This document shows, in pieces, positions 16,002 through 24,455 of a stretch of DNA of 64,000 bases. The DNA is from Eshraghiella sp051880035 (GTDB taxonomy: Bacteria > Bacillota > Clostridia > Lachnospirales > Lachnospiraceae), in NCBI GenBank assembly GCA_051880035.1, contig JBJENE010000014.1:6101-70100 (forward strand). Direction: 5' to 3'. A program made the position numbers and the translations under genes. The notes under the pieces were generated by a model, which saw nothing but the letters and a program-made list of their open reading frames with translations, had not been told where the DNA came from and searched no databases. Each line of letters begins with the position of its first letter. Within the stretch, counting starts at the first letter, position 1.

Positions 16002-16543
16002 TTATTCAGACATTATTTTATTATTTCTCTTACGATAAATGACTACTCCGCAAGCTGTGCATCCACCTGCAAGTAACAGACCAATCCACAGACCCAAATT
16101 TCTGTAATCTCCGGCATTAGGTGAGTTCGGATTTCCCGGTCCGGGATTTGTACCTGTTGCTGAAATGACAGTTCCTGATGAAATTAAATATCCGCAGTCT
16201 TTGCATACAGTATCACCTGTATATCCGTCAGTGGTCTCAGTGGCAGCCAAAGCGTTAATGAGTTGAGGATTATGTTCACCATAACCGTCACAATTTTCGT
16301 GGTTGTTCTCATCACAGTATGGATTCTTACATGGATGCCAATGATAGTTTTCATCTTTTTCCCACACATCTCAAACAGATTATAATTGGCATTCAAAGTG
16401 GATAAATCCATAAAAACATTATCCGGCGCAGATATTGCAATATCATCCGTGCTCTCGACTCTCACATCACAGTCAACAAAACTTATTTTTCCATAGAAAT
16501 TTATTCCGGCGTAATCTGATGAAGAAATGTTCATTTGAGTCAA
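16002..16543 (-). pseudogene. Remnant of a cell-surface protein (5'-truncated and frameshifted)
   Basis: Two overlapping frames make one former gene. The upstream frame (16543 down to about 16370) begins just after an in-frame TAA and encodes a beta-rich stretch ending NLFEMCG. The downstream frame (about 16367-16002) continues WEKDENYHWH, a Cys/His-rich segment (CKNPYCDENNHENCDGYG, then CKDCGYLISSG), a Gly/Pro linker, a transmembrane helix and a short basic tail. A one-base shift near 16365 joins them. There is no signal peptide or ribosome site, so the 5' part is gone. The Cys/His repeat and tail are typical of Lachnospiraceae surface proteins. It lies downstream of, and on the same strand as, the EAL gene. 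Confidence 0.7.
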
Positions 16544-16643
16544 TTAAAGCGGCATGAAACGACATAAAGGATGCATTCTATGACAGAATAGCAGAGATTA
16601 AACGAAAAAAATCGGACTCGAATTATTTTACTTTATATGAGTA

Positions 16644-16671
16644 TCAGCCCTACGAAAAACCGCAGGGCTGA
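16644..16671 (-). repeat. 3' hairpin element, copy 1
   Basis: CAGCCCTACG (16645-16654) and CGCAGGGCTG (16661-16670) form a GC-rich hairpin; the flank ACATATAGAA (16671-16680) ends 8 nt before the stop codon of the EAL-protein gene. No T-run follows. A near-identical copy with the same flank and the same distance lies after ppdK. Confidence 0.8.
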
Positions 16672-16688
16672 CATATAGAACAAATTAT

Positions 16689-19400
16689 TTATTTTGTTTT
16701 GAGTAGGACAGAATCAATGTCCGAAACAACAAAATCCGGAATATCTTTCATCGGAAGTGCTGCAGGTCTTCCGGTATAAAAGCCCTGTACATAATCCACA
16801 CCAAGCGAAACAACTGTTTTGAACTCTTCTCCGGTCTCTACTCCTTCCGCCAAAACCTTTATCTGATTAGCTGAAGCGAATTCCAGTGTTCCTTTCATGA
16901 ACATCTGCTTATTGGCATCTTTATCGATATCTGTAATCAGATAACGGTCTACTTTGATTATTTGAGGAGCATATTTTAAAAGATTAACGATATTGGAGCA
17001 GCCTGATCCATAATCATCAATGGCCAGCGGAATACGCAATTCATTACTGCCCATAGTCTTCATTGCTTCAATTTCTTCATCACTTGCCACATACCCTTCG
17101 GTTATTTCAAAAACAACGGAATCGAGATAATCCGAATACCTTGTTATAATCTCATTTCGGTCATTGTTGTTAAGAAAATGACCGGGAATAGAATTGATAA
17201 ATATCTTTCTGTTATGAAATAATTCTTCTTTATCATGGGAGTATTGTTCCATAACATTAAAAAAAGTAGCCCGTTCAATGTCATACATTCTTTGATAGGA
17301 GTTTGCTGTTGCCAGAATATCAAGCGGAGACATATTTATTCCCGGTTCCGTCCTCATCAAAGCTTCGTAAGCATAAATACTCCTGTCCCTGATGTCTATA
17401 ATCGGCTGATAATGATAAATAAACCGGTTTTGGTTGATTAAAAGCATCAGGGCATTATAGTCCTCGCGTAATGAACGCGAGCCCTTCGTGACAGCTTTAC
17501 GGCTATCTTTGAGTTTGTTTGCAAACATTTCGGTGCGGGCCATCTTAATAAGATTCGCTATCTCCGTACTTTCTGACCACCCACTGTAAATGTAAGTACT
17601 GCCGCAATCAACCTCAAGTTCAAAATCTTCGCCATACTGCTGTTTCTTCTTCAGGTCAAAATTCTCTTTTAATCCATAAAATACATTGGAAGCATTATTA
17701 ATGGTATTTGATATTTCCTTTTCAGCATCAACAAAATTCACAACAACAAATTCATCCTCTGCAATCTGCGAAATGAACGAATTCTGCGCATTGGCAATTT
17801 TCAAAATTTCACTGATATATGTTATGAATTTATCACGCTCATTAAGACCGTACTGCTCGTAAAATTCCTTATACTTCGAAATCCAATATAATGAAACTAT
17901 AATATTTTTTTCATGGTTTTCCAAAACTTCGGAGAAGGAACGGAACCAGTTTGTCAGACTTTTCAGATTAGGAAGCCCCGATAACGGGTCAATGTTAAGG
18001 ACTTCGGCATTTTCATGGATAATATTTCTCTGCTTGTATCTGGAAACTGCCTCTGCAATAATGATGTTAATGGCCCTGCCCGTTCTGTTGAATCTGTGTG
18101 CCATGTCTTTGACATTTACTGTTTTTTTGGTATAGTGTCCGCATACGGAATCTATCGCATATATTGATGTAACCATATACAGAGTATTATCCGCCATCCA
18201 TTCATCGAAATAAGGTACCATATCTTCAAATGGAATTATTCTCCGATGTGCGTTCAATTCATTGGCATCGTTCTCGGATGGGAGAATATAGAATTTATCG
18301 GAAAAACCCTTTTCACTGCCCACAAAATCGTTCAATGTGGAAGAATAATCTCCTTTAATACAAATCGACGATCCCGGTTCGGAACATTCTATCAATATTT
18401 CATAAATGTTGTCCTGACAGTCAAAATCAATGGCTTTTTCAATAATATTACAATTTTGTTCTTCATAATACGCCAAACGGTCAGGGTCGCGAAATACATG
18501 AAAAATATCATCATTTGACAAAGAATTTGCCTCAGTCGGGCATCCGCAAGAGCCTTTTGCAACTGCTTTATATGAACCCAGAAAACATCCCGGAGATAAA
18601 GTATTACTGCATATCCCCTCGAGAACCTGCTCCACTATCATTGCCATATTAGTGTAACTTTTTTCACATGTGGCTAACGGAGGTGTCATATGTTGCGAAT
18701 AAGGCAGCCCATCAAAGCCGGTAACTGCAATATCCTCCGGAATCTTCAAACCATATTCCCGCGCCTTCTGGTACACCGCAAAAGCCATTGCGTCATTGGC
18801 GCAGACAAAAACCTGCGGAAGCTCATTTTTCCTGTACAACTCGTCAAAAATTTTATAAACAGGGTATTCGTAATATTGACCGTAAGCTACATTCTTATCG
18901 TTGAAATCGATACCGTTTTTGCGAAGAGTCTTCTTGAAGATTTCCATCCTTCTTTCACTTTCCGGCTCGTCCTTTATTCCTCCTATGAAGAAAAAGTCCC
19001 TGTAATTATGGACGGAAATCAAATGAGATATCAATTCTTCGTACGCGGTATCATAACTATTCATGATACAAAAACAGCCTTCCACCTCAGCATTTAAAAC
19101 TATTACCGGAACGTGTTTCGCTCTTGCCCGCTCAACGATTTCATTAAATATCTCTTCGGACTTAAAATTCTCTTTATCAATTATCAGACAGTCAACTTTA
19201 TCATAATTAATGATGTCATAGACCGATTTGGCACCTATATCGCTGGGAGAATTCACGCTGAAATCGCTGGGACTATTGAACACAATTATTTTATATTTAT
19301 CCTTATCCAATCGGTTATATAATCCCTCAATAAATGAAATTCTATCGTATGACTGAATTCTTGTTGTACACACGGCAATAATATGTTTGGAATTAGCCAT
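16689..19400 (-). CDS. LacI-type sensor / degenerate GGDEF / EAL protein
   Basis: A 903-residue soluble protein. Residues 1-290 resemble a LacI/GalR-type periplasmic-binding fold (FIGGIKDEPESERRMEIFKK, VFVCANDAMAFAVYQKA, DIAVTGFDG) but without the DNA-binding headpiece or a signal peptide. A middle region (about 300-465) is followed by a degenerate GGDEF domain (about 470-620; the active-site motif is AEDEF near residue 549). The EAL domain (about 650-895) keeps EALMR, EITEGY, DDYGSG, KVDR, AEGVE and QGFYTGRP, so c-di-GMP phosphodiesterase activity is plausible while cyclase activity is not. The architecture suggests c-di-GMP turnover controlled by a cytoplasmic sugar or nucleoside ligand. 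It is monocistronic. Confidence 0.88.
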   Translation of the reverse strand: MANSKHIIAVCTTRIQSYDRISFIEGLYNRLDKDKYKIIVFNSPSDFSVNSPSDIGAKSVYDIINYDKVDCLIIDKENFKSEEIFNEIVERARAKHVPVIVLNAEVEGCFCIMNSYDTAYEELISHLISVHNYRDFFFIGGIKDEPESERRMEIFKKTLRKNGIDFNDKNVAYGQYYEYPVYKIFDELYRKNELPQVFVCANDAMAFAVYQKAREYGLKIPEDIAVTGFDGLPYSQHMTPPLATCEKSYTNMAMIVEQVLEGICSNTLSPGCFLGSYKAVAKGSCGCPTEANSLSNDDIFHVFRDPDRLAYYEEQNCNIIEKAIDFDCQDNIYEILIECSEPGSSICIKGDYSSTLNDFVGSEKGFSDKFYILPSENDANELNAHRRIIPFEDMVPYFDEWMADNTLYMVTSIYAIDSVCGHYTKKTVNVKDMAHRFNRTGRAINIIIAEAVSRYKQRNIIHENAEVLNIDPLSGLPNLKSLTNWFRSFSEVLENHEKNIIVSLYWISKYKEFYEQYGLNERDKFITYISEILKIANAQNSFISQIAEDEFVVVNFVDAEKEISNTINNASNVFYGLKENFDLKKKQQYGEDFELEVDCGSTYIYSGWSESTEIANLIKMARTEMFANKLKDSRKAVTKGSRSLREDYNALMLLINQNRFIYHYQPIIDIRDRSIYAYEALMRTEPGINMSPLDILATANSYQRMYDIERATFFNVMEQYSHDKEELFHNRKIFINSIPGHFLNNNDRNEIITRYSDYLDSVVFEITEGYVASDEEIEAMKTMGSNELRIPLAIDDYGSGCSNIVNLLKYAPQIIKVDRYLITDIDKDANKQMFMKGTLEFASANQIKVLAEGVETGEEFKTVVSLGVDYVQGFYTGRPAALPMKDIPDFVVSDIDSVLLKTK

Positions 19401-19516
19401 TTTTTTAGTCCCTTCTCTTTGATTCGATTATAATAAAATATCAATCAGCTTCATAGTAAACTACTTATATTAAATTATACCAAAACCCCGGTCCGGAATC
19501 AAGCAGACTTACGGTC

Positions 19517-20032
19517 TTAAAGTGGTAATTCGTAATACAGAAAATCAGTCCGGCCGGTATTTTCTGCATAAAGATTCTGCTTTCCCCGATACCGGAACCC
19601 AAGTTTTTCATACATATTCTGAGCCGGAGCGTTTGATGCCAGCGTATCAAGGCGGATTGCTTTCTTTCCTTTTTGGGTTGCCAGAGAAATGATTTCTGCC
19701 ATCATTCTTTTGGATGTACCTTTTCTCTGATATTCAGGGGTTACCGTAAAAATATGTAAGCAAGCCACCTCATCATCTTTCAGATTTTGACTCCATATAA
19801 CCTCATGATAATCCTCCCCCTGATACATTGTAATTGCTGTCATACCTGCAATATTTTGCCCATCCATAAACAAATACATTTCCTGTCCGTCTATATAAGA
19901 TTGTATCATTGCATCTGTAGGATGCTGTCCATAAATCCACCTGGCATGGACATTCATGTCTTTTGTATGCTCAATTACCTCTATATATTTCTCTCTGACA
20001 ATATCAAGATTGCCGGCTAAAACCAATTCCAT
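19517..20032 (-). CDS. GNAT family N-acetyltransferase
   Basis: A 171-residue acetyl-CoA-dependent acetyltransferase. The acetyl-CoA loop is in LHIFTVTPEYQRKGTSKRMM (about residues 95-114), followed by KAIRLDTLASNAPAQNMYEK and LGF, the standard end of the fold. Acceptor unknown; it could be a small molecule or protein N terminus. It is third in a tight unit after the phosphotransferase and the nucleotidyltransferase genes (19 nt gap), which raises the possibility of drug acetylation. GGGAGAG lies upstream of the ATG. Confidence 0.88.
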   Translation of the reverse strand: MELVLAGNLDIVREKYIEVIEHTKDMNVHARWIYGQHPTDAMIQSYIDGQEMYLFMDGQNIAGMTAITMYQGEDYHEVIWSQNLKDDEVACLHIFTVTPEYQRKGTSKRMMAEIISLATQKGKKAIRLDTLASNAPAQNMYEKLGFRYRGKQNLYAENTGRTDFLYYELPL

Positions 20033-20051
20033 ACTTTACCACTCTCCCATC

Positions 20052-20852
20052 TTATGCCTTTATCTCACCTACAAGATAGTCGCGCAATTTATTCAGCTCA
20101 CACTCCAAAAGTGTGTGTTCTTCACCTTCAAACCATATTTTCATTGCAAGCTCCGGCAGAAATTTCAAGTCCTCAGGAACATTCTTTATCATCCAGAGAC
20201 CGCCCTCATATTTTGACAATATTCTTTTTTCTTTCTTAAAGGATAAAATTCTTCCCAATATCAAAACATTGCTTGCCAAATATCTTGCATCATAATTATG
20301 AAAGTCATAATCATCAATATCAGCACTGATTGCCGACCAAAAATCCTCATCTGAGACATCCGCAAACACTTCCTGTATTTCTTCTCCATACAGTACTATA
20401 CCGCATTGCTTAATCAGTTTAATATAACTTGTTACATCCGCATCAGGGAATTCGTGGTCCGCCACATATACCTCCGTGTCCGGATTTTGAAATCTGTCCA
20501 GATATTTATCTGTCCAGAAATCGCTATAATGAAATACACAATTCCCCGGTGTTTTCCAATTTTTTGCATCAATCTTTTTCACGGCAGACATCTCAAGGGG
20601 ACGCGGTTTTCTGTCAATTTCTATTATCTCTCTTGCAATTTCAAGCTTCGTTGCCACATGAACAGAGTCCTTCACAACCACAAGTATGTCAATATCTCCT
20701 GAATCAGGATTAAAAGCATTTAGTGCAATTGAGCCGTGAAGATACACTCCGATTAAATCTTCTCCCAGATGTCTTTTCCATATATCCACAACATTGCTAA
20801 TCTGATTCACTATCTCTAATGGTAAATCTTTATATCCAAGTAAATTACTCAC
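20052..20852 (-). CDS. Aminoglycoside nucleotidyltransferase-like protein (ANT/AadA type)
   Basis: A 266-residue protein with an N-terminal nucleotidyltransferase motif (YLHGSIALNAFNPDSGDID, Gly40-Ser41 and Asp53/Asp55 as the metal ligands) and a C-terminal helical domain of the AadA/DUF4111 type (SKYEGGLWMIKNVPED). Relatives adenylylate streptomycin or spectinomycin, but many homologues in gut Firmicutes have not been tested. Length is normal for the family. It lies 33 nt downstream of the APH-like gene and 19 nt upstream of the GNAT gene, all in one direction. Confidence 0.82.
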   Translation of the reverse strand: MSNLLGYKDLPLEIVNQISNVVDIWKRHLGEDLIGVYLHGSIALNAFNPDSGDIDILVVVKDSVHVATKLEIAREIIEIDRKPRPLEMSAVKKIDAKNWKTPGNCVFHYSDFWTDKYLDRFQNPDTEVYVADHEFPDADVTSYIKLIKQCGIVLYGEEIQEVFADVSDEDFWSAISADIDDYDFHNYDARYLASNVLILGRILSFKKEKRILSKYEGGLWMIKNVPEDLKFLPELAMKIWFEGEEHTLLECELNKLRDYLVGEIKA

Positions 20853-20885
20853 ACCATACCTCCGTCACCAAATCACACTATATAT

Positions 20886-21860
20886 TTAAAAATTTCCGGT
20901 TTTAAGCTTTTGTACCTCATGTGCAAACTCATCAAGCACCCACTCGTACATGTGAGGATCATCATATTCCCGATAACCGCGCTCCACCACCATTCCTAAT
21001 CGCTGCCAGATACGATATATCTGAATCCGAATCCTCTCGTTCTGTGTAAATTCCGTTTTACCATATCCTTTTAGAAAATTGGGATTGGGTGCATCTCCAA
21101 AATCATGAAAATCATGACTCAGCAAAGGATCTCCCCAAAGAACCGCCGCATAGTCAATCAGCCCTGTTAATTTACCGCAATTAATCATAAGATTACCATC
21201 CCATGTATCGGTATGTGCATACGACGGTATCGTTACTTCATCCAATTCTTTCGCAAATTTCCTAATCAACTTCCGCAGTTCATTCGGTTCAATCCCCGGG
21301 ATTGCAATATTCTTTTCTTCTGCATCCAAAAGAAGCCAGTCAAATATGAAATATACAAAATCACTGTTTTTCTCACAGTAGCTTTCCGGTATATTGGGAA
21401 TGCCAAAAACATCCGCCTCCAACGAACACATTTTATATGTAATATTTCCAATTTTTTCTTTTACTTCTGCCCTTTGACAATCTGTAATGTCCTTATTATG
21501 AGATAATGGTATTCCTTCCAGATAACTCATAAAGAAATACGGCACCGTGCATATTTCGCCACTGTCATCATAAAAGATTAATTTGGGCATTGGAATATCC
21601 AGTTTTTCATTAAAAAGTTTCAGCATTTCTGCTTCTGTCTGAATGTATTTTCTTTCATGGCGCATAATTTTTACATCTGTACCGGAAGCAATCTTTAGCA
21701 CCATTTTCTGCTCCGTGGTTTCCACAAGATACACCGCACTGCAAAAACCTCCGGACATCTTTTCAATCTGGATTACTGTGGTCTTTTTACCCATTGCCCG
21801 GTTTGTCATCTGCCGAATTACATCCTCGGAAATCCAGTTTTTGGTCACTGCATTCATCAT
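20886..21860 (-). CDS. Aminoglycoside phosphotransferase (APH) family kinase
   Basis: A 324-residue protein-kinase-fold small-molecule kinase. The N-lobe has VYLVETTEQKMVLKIASG with the ATP Lys; the catalytic loop is HTDTWDGN (about 214-221), and the Mg motif is GLIDYAAVLWGDPLLSHDF. Such kinases phosphorylate aminoglycosides, macrolides, choline or sugars. The frame is open from ATG 21887, but that codon lies inside the TATAAT -10 box; GGAGGT 7 nt before ATG 21860 gives the start. First gene of the APH-ANT-GNAT unit. Confidence 0.87.
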   Translation of the reverse strand: MMNAVTKNWISEDVIRQMTNRAMGKKTTVIQIEKMSGGFCSAVYLVETTEQKMVLKIASGTDVKIMRHERKYIQTEAEMLKLFNEKLDIPMPKLIFYDDSGEICTVPYFFMSYLEGIPLSHNKDITDCQRAEVKEKIGNITYKMCSLEADVFGIPNIPESYCEKNSDFVYFIFDWLLLDAEEKNIAIPGIEPNELRKLIRKFAKELDEVTIPSYAHTDTWDGNLMINCGKLTGLIDYAAVLWGDPLLSHDFHDFGDAPNPNFLKGYGKTEFTQNERIRIQIYRIWQRLGMVVERGYREYDDPHMYEWVLDEFAHEVQKLKTGNF

Positions 21861-21885
21861 TATCGCTACCTCCGCTTCAAGTTTC

Positions 21886-21891
21886 ATTATA
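21886..21891 (-). promoter_or_regulatory. -10 box of the APH-ANT-GNAT unit
   Basis: Minus strand TATAAT with an extended -10 TGC; the -35 (17 nt upstream) is weak. It lies between the MFS stop codon and the APH start, so the three-gene unit can be transcribed apart from the MFS gene. Confidence 0.55.
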
Positions 21892-21922
21892 GCATTAAGT
21901 ATCAGGAAATTACATACTTGAT

Positions 21923-23146
21923 TTACTGTGATAATTGCCGGATACTTTTTATTCGCAACATTATAACAGCTGTCACAATCAGAGAAACTCCCGAAAAAAT
22001 AATAACAACAGCAGCACCTCTTCCGACAGATGTGTCCAGTATACTGCCCATAAGGTCAGCCAAAATACCACCTGACGCATACGCCAGTACATATCCTATC
22101 TGGGAAAGAAAACCTATAAATCCCCATATTCTTCCCTGCAATTCATCCGGAATATTCGTTCTTACCAGATAATCCAAACAATTGTTGGCAAATGGGAGCA
22201 TTGCAAAAAACAAAAATCCAAATATGCATATAATATAGATATTTTCCCAAATTCCAAAACCAATCATAAATAATCCGCTCATGGCTAATGAAATTACCAG
22301 GGTCTGCACATATTTTTTCTTAATTCCCCGTATTCCAAGCAAAAGACTTGATATCAGCATTCCACACGCACAAACCGTCTCTCCGATTCCCAAAGTTTTT
22401 GAATCCGAAAAAGACAAGATGAGAGGTTCTGCCAATATCTGAAACACGCCCATAAAAAGAGTCATAACCGAGGAAACGATAATTAATAAGAAAACTCCCG
22501 TTTTGCTATGTACTGCGTGCCACCCCTCCCCAATACTGCTAAAAAAAGATTGTTTTGTTTCTACTTTTTTCGTCTGAATTCCTCTTTTTACAACTCCGGT
22601 AGAAATAACTGTTAAAACAAATGTACATATATCAATTACAAGCAGTAGTTTTACATCAAATACACTGAGCAATAATCCGGCCACTATCGGCGAAACCAGA
22701 TATCTGGCACTTCCCGCCAGACTTACTAATCCGTTTGCCTTAGAAAATTCTTCCTTAGTTAACAAATCAGAAACCGTTGCCCTGTAAGAAGGCTCCAGCA
22801 AAGAAGAAAACACAGAGCTTACAAAAACACCTATGCAAATCCGGGTAAGCGTTGCTTTGCCATTCATCATACATATTAAAATGTACAGAATACCAAAAGC
22901 AGAACATCCATCTCCGATCATCATTAAAAGCCTGCGATCATATCGGTCCGCCAATGTTCCTGCCGGCACACTTAACAACAATGTAGGCAAAAATCCTAAC
23001 AATGTGACGAGTGCCATACTTGCTGCACTTCCTGTCTGTCTAAATACATATACCCCTAACCCAAAACCGGTCAGCCCTCCGCCAATTGCGGAAATCAACT
23101 CTCCTGCCCACAGTAATAAAAATTTTCCAAAATTACTTTTTTTCAT
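21923..23146 (-). CDS. MFS transporter (macrolide-efflux-like)
   Basis: A 407-residue, twelve-helix major facilitator. FGKFLLLWAGELISAIGGGL at the start, PAGTLADRYDRRLLMM as the loop 2-3 motif and FANNCLDYLVRTNIPDELQG in the second half fit the MefA/DHA3 type of drug exporters. Three in-frame starts exist: 23242 overlaps the tetR gene, 23158 has its ribosome site too close, and 23146 has GGAG with a 6-nt spacer, so 23146 is preferred. The regulator gene lies directly upstream on the same strand, with a TetR-type operator in the gap. Likely an inducible exporter; substrate unknown. Confidence 0.85.
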   Translation of the reverse strand: MKKSNFGKFLLLWAGELISAIGGGLTGFGLGVYVFRQTGSAASMALVTLLGFLPTLLLSVPAGTLADRYDRRLLMMIGDGCSAFGILYILICMMNGKATLTRICIGVFVSSVFSSLLEPSYRATVSDLLTKEEFSKANGLVSLAGSARYLVSPIVAGLLLSVFDVKLLLVIDICTFVLTVISTGVVKRGIQTKKVETKQSFFSSIGEGWHAVHSKTGVFLLIIVSSVMTLFMGVFQILAEPLILSFSDSKTLGIGETVCACGMLISSLLLGIRGIKKKYVQTLVISLAMSGLFMIGFGIWENIYIICIFGFLFFAMLPFANNCLDYLVRTNIPDELQGRIWGFIGFLSQIGYVLAYASGGILADLMGSILDTSVGRGAAVVIIFSGVSLIVTAVIMLRIKSIRQLSQ

Positions 23147-23167
23147 CTTTTTCTCCATTTCCTTTCT

Positions 23168-23187
23168 ACAGACTGACTGTCTGTCGG
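23168..23187 (-). promoter_or_regulatory. TetR-type operator upstream of the MFS gene
   Basis: An imperfect inverted repeat (minus strand CCGACAGACAGTCAGTCTGT). It shares TGTCGGTTG with a second site near the tetR start, supporting binding by the same regulator. Confidence 0.5.
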
Positions 23188-23232
23188 TTGTATTTAAAAA
23201 TAAAAGAAACTTAAAAGTCTCTTTTATGGCAC

Positions 23233-23859
23233 TTATTTGCAAAATATAGGTTTCATGGCATCCAACAATGCACCTGCTTCCATACCAAGAACCCGCTCCG
23301 TATGATAAACAAATCCCTCAATCTTTCTTTGCTCTTCTTCCTCAATGTACTGCTTCGTACTATCAAAGGTTATGTACGAATATGTCATAATCATATCAAC
23401 CGCTTCTGCCGGATAATCCGTATGCATAATTCCCTGCTTAATTCCATCCTCAACAATCTTTGTAATCAAAATATTTACTCTTCCAAGCAGACGTTCTTCC
23501 AGTTTCTGATGCAACAGTGCATTTTGCGGTTTATGCACCTGTTCCATAATCATATCTCCCAATTCGTTATCCACATTTAAGGATAAGATTGTTCGCGTAA
23601 GCCTTTCCAATACAGGAACCGAATCATCTAATGCAATAACCGCTGCCTTAGAAACAATCTGATTGGTAACCCGCTCAATCATTCCATCCAGAATATCCTC
23701 TTTGGACTTGAAGTGATAATATAATGTTCCCCTGGCAATACCAATTTCGTTCAAAATATCATTCGTGCTGGTCCTATCGAATCCTTTTGTACAAAACAAT
23801 CTTTCAGCAACGTCTAATATTTCATTTCTACGTTCTTCTGCATCTTTAATTACTCTCAT
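23233..23859 (-). CDS. TetR/AcrR family transcriptional regulator
   Basis: A 208-residue regulator. Residues 1-55 hold the helix-turn-helix (EILDVAERLFCTKGFDRTST, then NDILNEIGIARGTLYYHFKS), a very typical AcrR-type reading head; the C-terminal domain resembles those of drug-responsive repressors. GGAGG 7 nt before ATG 23859 fixes the start; the frame upstream is open but contains the promoter. It precedes the MFS gene on the same strand, and two related operator-like sites flank the regulator gene. Probably an autorepressor that releases the exporter gene when a substrate binds. Confidence 0.9.
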   Translation of the reverse strand: MRVIKDAEERRNEILDVAERLFCTKGFDRTSTNDILNEIGIARGTLYYHFKSKEDILDGMIERVTNQIVSKAAVIALDDSVPVLERLTRTILSLNVDNELGDMIMEQVHKPQNALLHQKLEERLLGRVNILITKIVEDGIKQGIMHTDYPAEAVDMIMTYSYITFDSTKQYIEEEEQRKIEGFVYHTERVLGMEAGALLDAMKPIFCK

Positions 23860-23870
23860 AGATTCGCCTC

Positions 23871-23890
23871 CAACCGACAACCTGTCTATA
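23871..23890 (-). promoter_or_regulatory. TetR-type operator at the tetR promoter
   Basis: On the minus strand TATAGACAGGTTGTCGGTTG lies just downstream of the -10 box, sharing TGTCGGTTG with the site before the MFS gene. Confidence 0.5.
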
Positions 23891-23893
23891 CAC

Positions 23894-23922
23894 AATATAT
23901 CATGTGAGTAAAAATAATACAA
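23894..23922 (-). promoter_or_regulatory. Promoter of tetR-MFS
   Basis: Minus strand: TTGTAT (23917-23922), 17-nt spacer, TATATT (23894-23899) with TGA before the -10. Confidence 0.55.
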
Positions 23923-24049
23923 GACGAAATAATTTCTATAATTGCAAAAATAATACATAATAACCACAAATTAGTGTTGATAATCGTGGTCTTGAGTCAA
24001 TATAACGCACCGTAATTCCCTTTTCCGGTGGAAGGCATACTTGGGGATG

Positions 24050-24064
24050 ACATTTAGATAACAT
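24050..24064. repeat. 15-bp direct repeat, left copy (flanks HEPN-MNT)
   Basis: ACATTTAGATAACAT, identical to the copy at 25091-25105. On the minus strand this copy provides the last codons (Asp-Val-Ile) and the TAA stop of the HEPN gene. Confidence 0.8.
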
Positions 24065-24455
24065 CTTGCACTGTCAGATATCCTTTAATGGCATTTGAAA
24101 ATTCTTCCGCTCTGACAATCTGCTTTTGTGCTTCTTCACATGAAGCAATGTAAAAGTCTAAATAATCGGCTTTCTCTCGGTTAATAGAAGCCTGAGTGAT
24201 TATCTTGGAAAGATTCTTCGAGAAAATTCCTTCTTTCACATAATTCTGATTAAAAAAAGCGATTACGCCACTGTGCTTACTGCTGTCATATCCTTGCAGA
24301 GCATTAACAGCCCTGATTGCATGAAAAATTGAATAATATGCTCTATTCAATGCATTTTTATATCTGCCGTTTTCAAACATCAACTTAGCATCTTCCAGAT
24401 TTTCAAGGCTTGTTTCAAAGCGGTATTTTGATAGTTCTTTTATGCGCTCTTCCAT
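24054..24455 (-). CDS. HEPN domain protein (HepT-like toxin candidate)
   Basis: A 133-residue all-helical HEPN protein. The core is NALNRAYYSIFHAIRAVNAL, in which Arg38 and His45 form the R-x6-H catalytic motif of HEPN ribonucleases. HEPN proteins paired with MNT nucleotidyltransferases act as toxin-antitoxin or defence modules, the MNT adenylylating the HEPN partner in studied cases. The gene overlaps the MNT gene by 16 nt in another frame, so translation is coupled. The stop codon lies within a 15-bp repeat. Confidence 0.85.
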   Translation of the reverse strand: MEERIKELSKYRFETSLENLEDAKLMFENGRYKNALNRAYYSIFHAIRAVNALQGYDSSKHSGVIAFFNQNYVKEGIFSKNLSKIITQASINREKADYLDFYIASCEEAQKQIVRAEEFSNAIKGYLTVQDVI

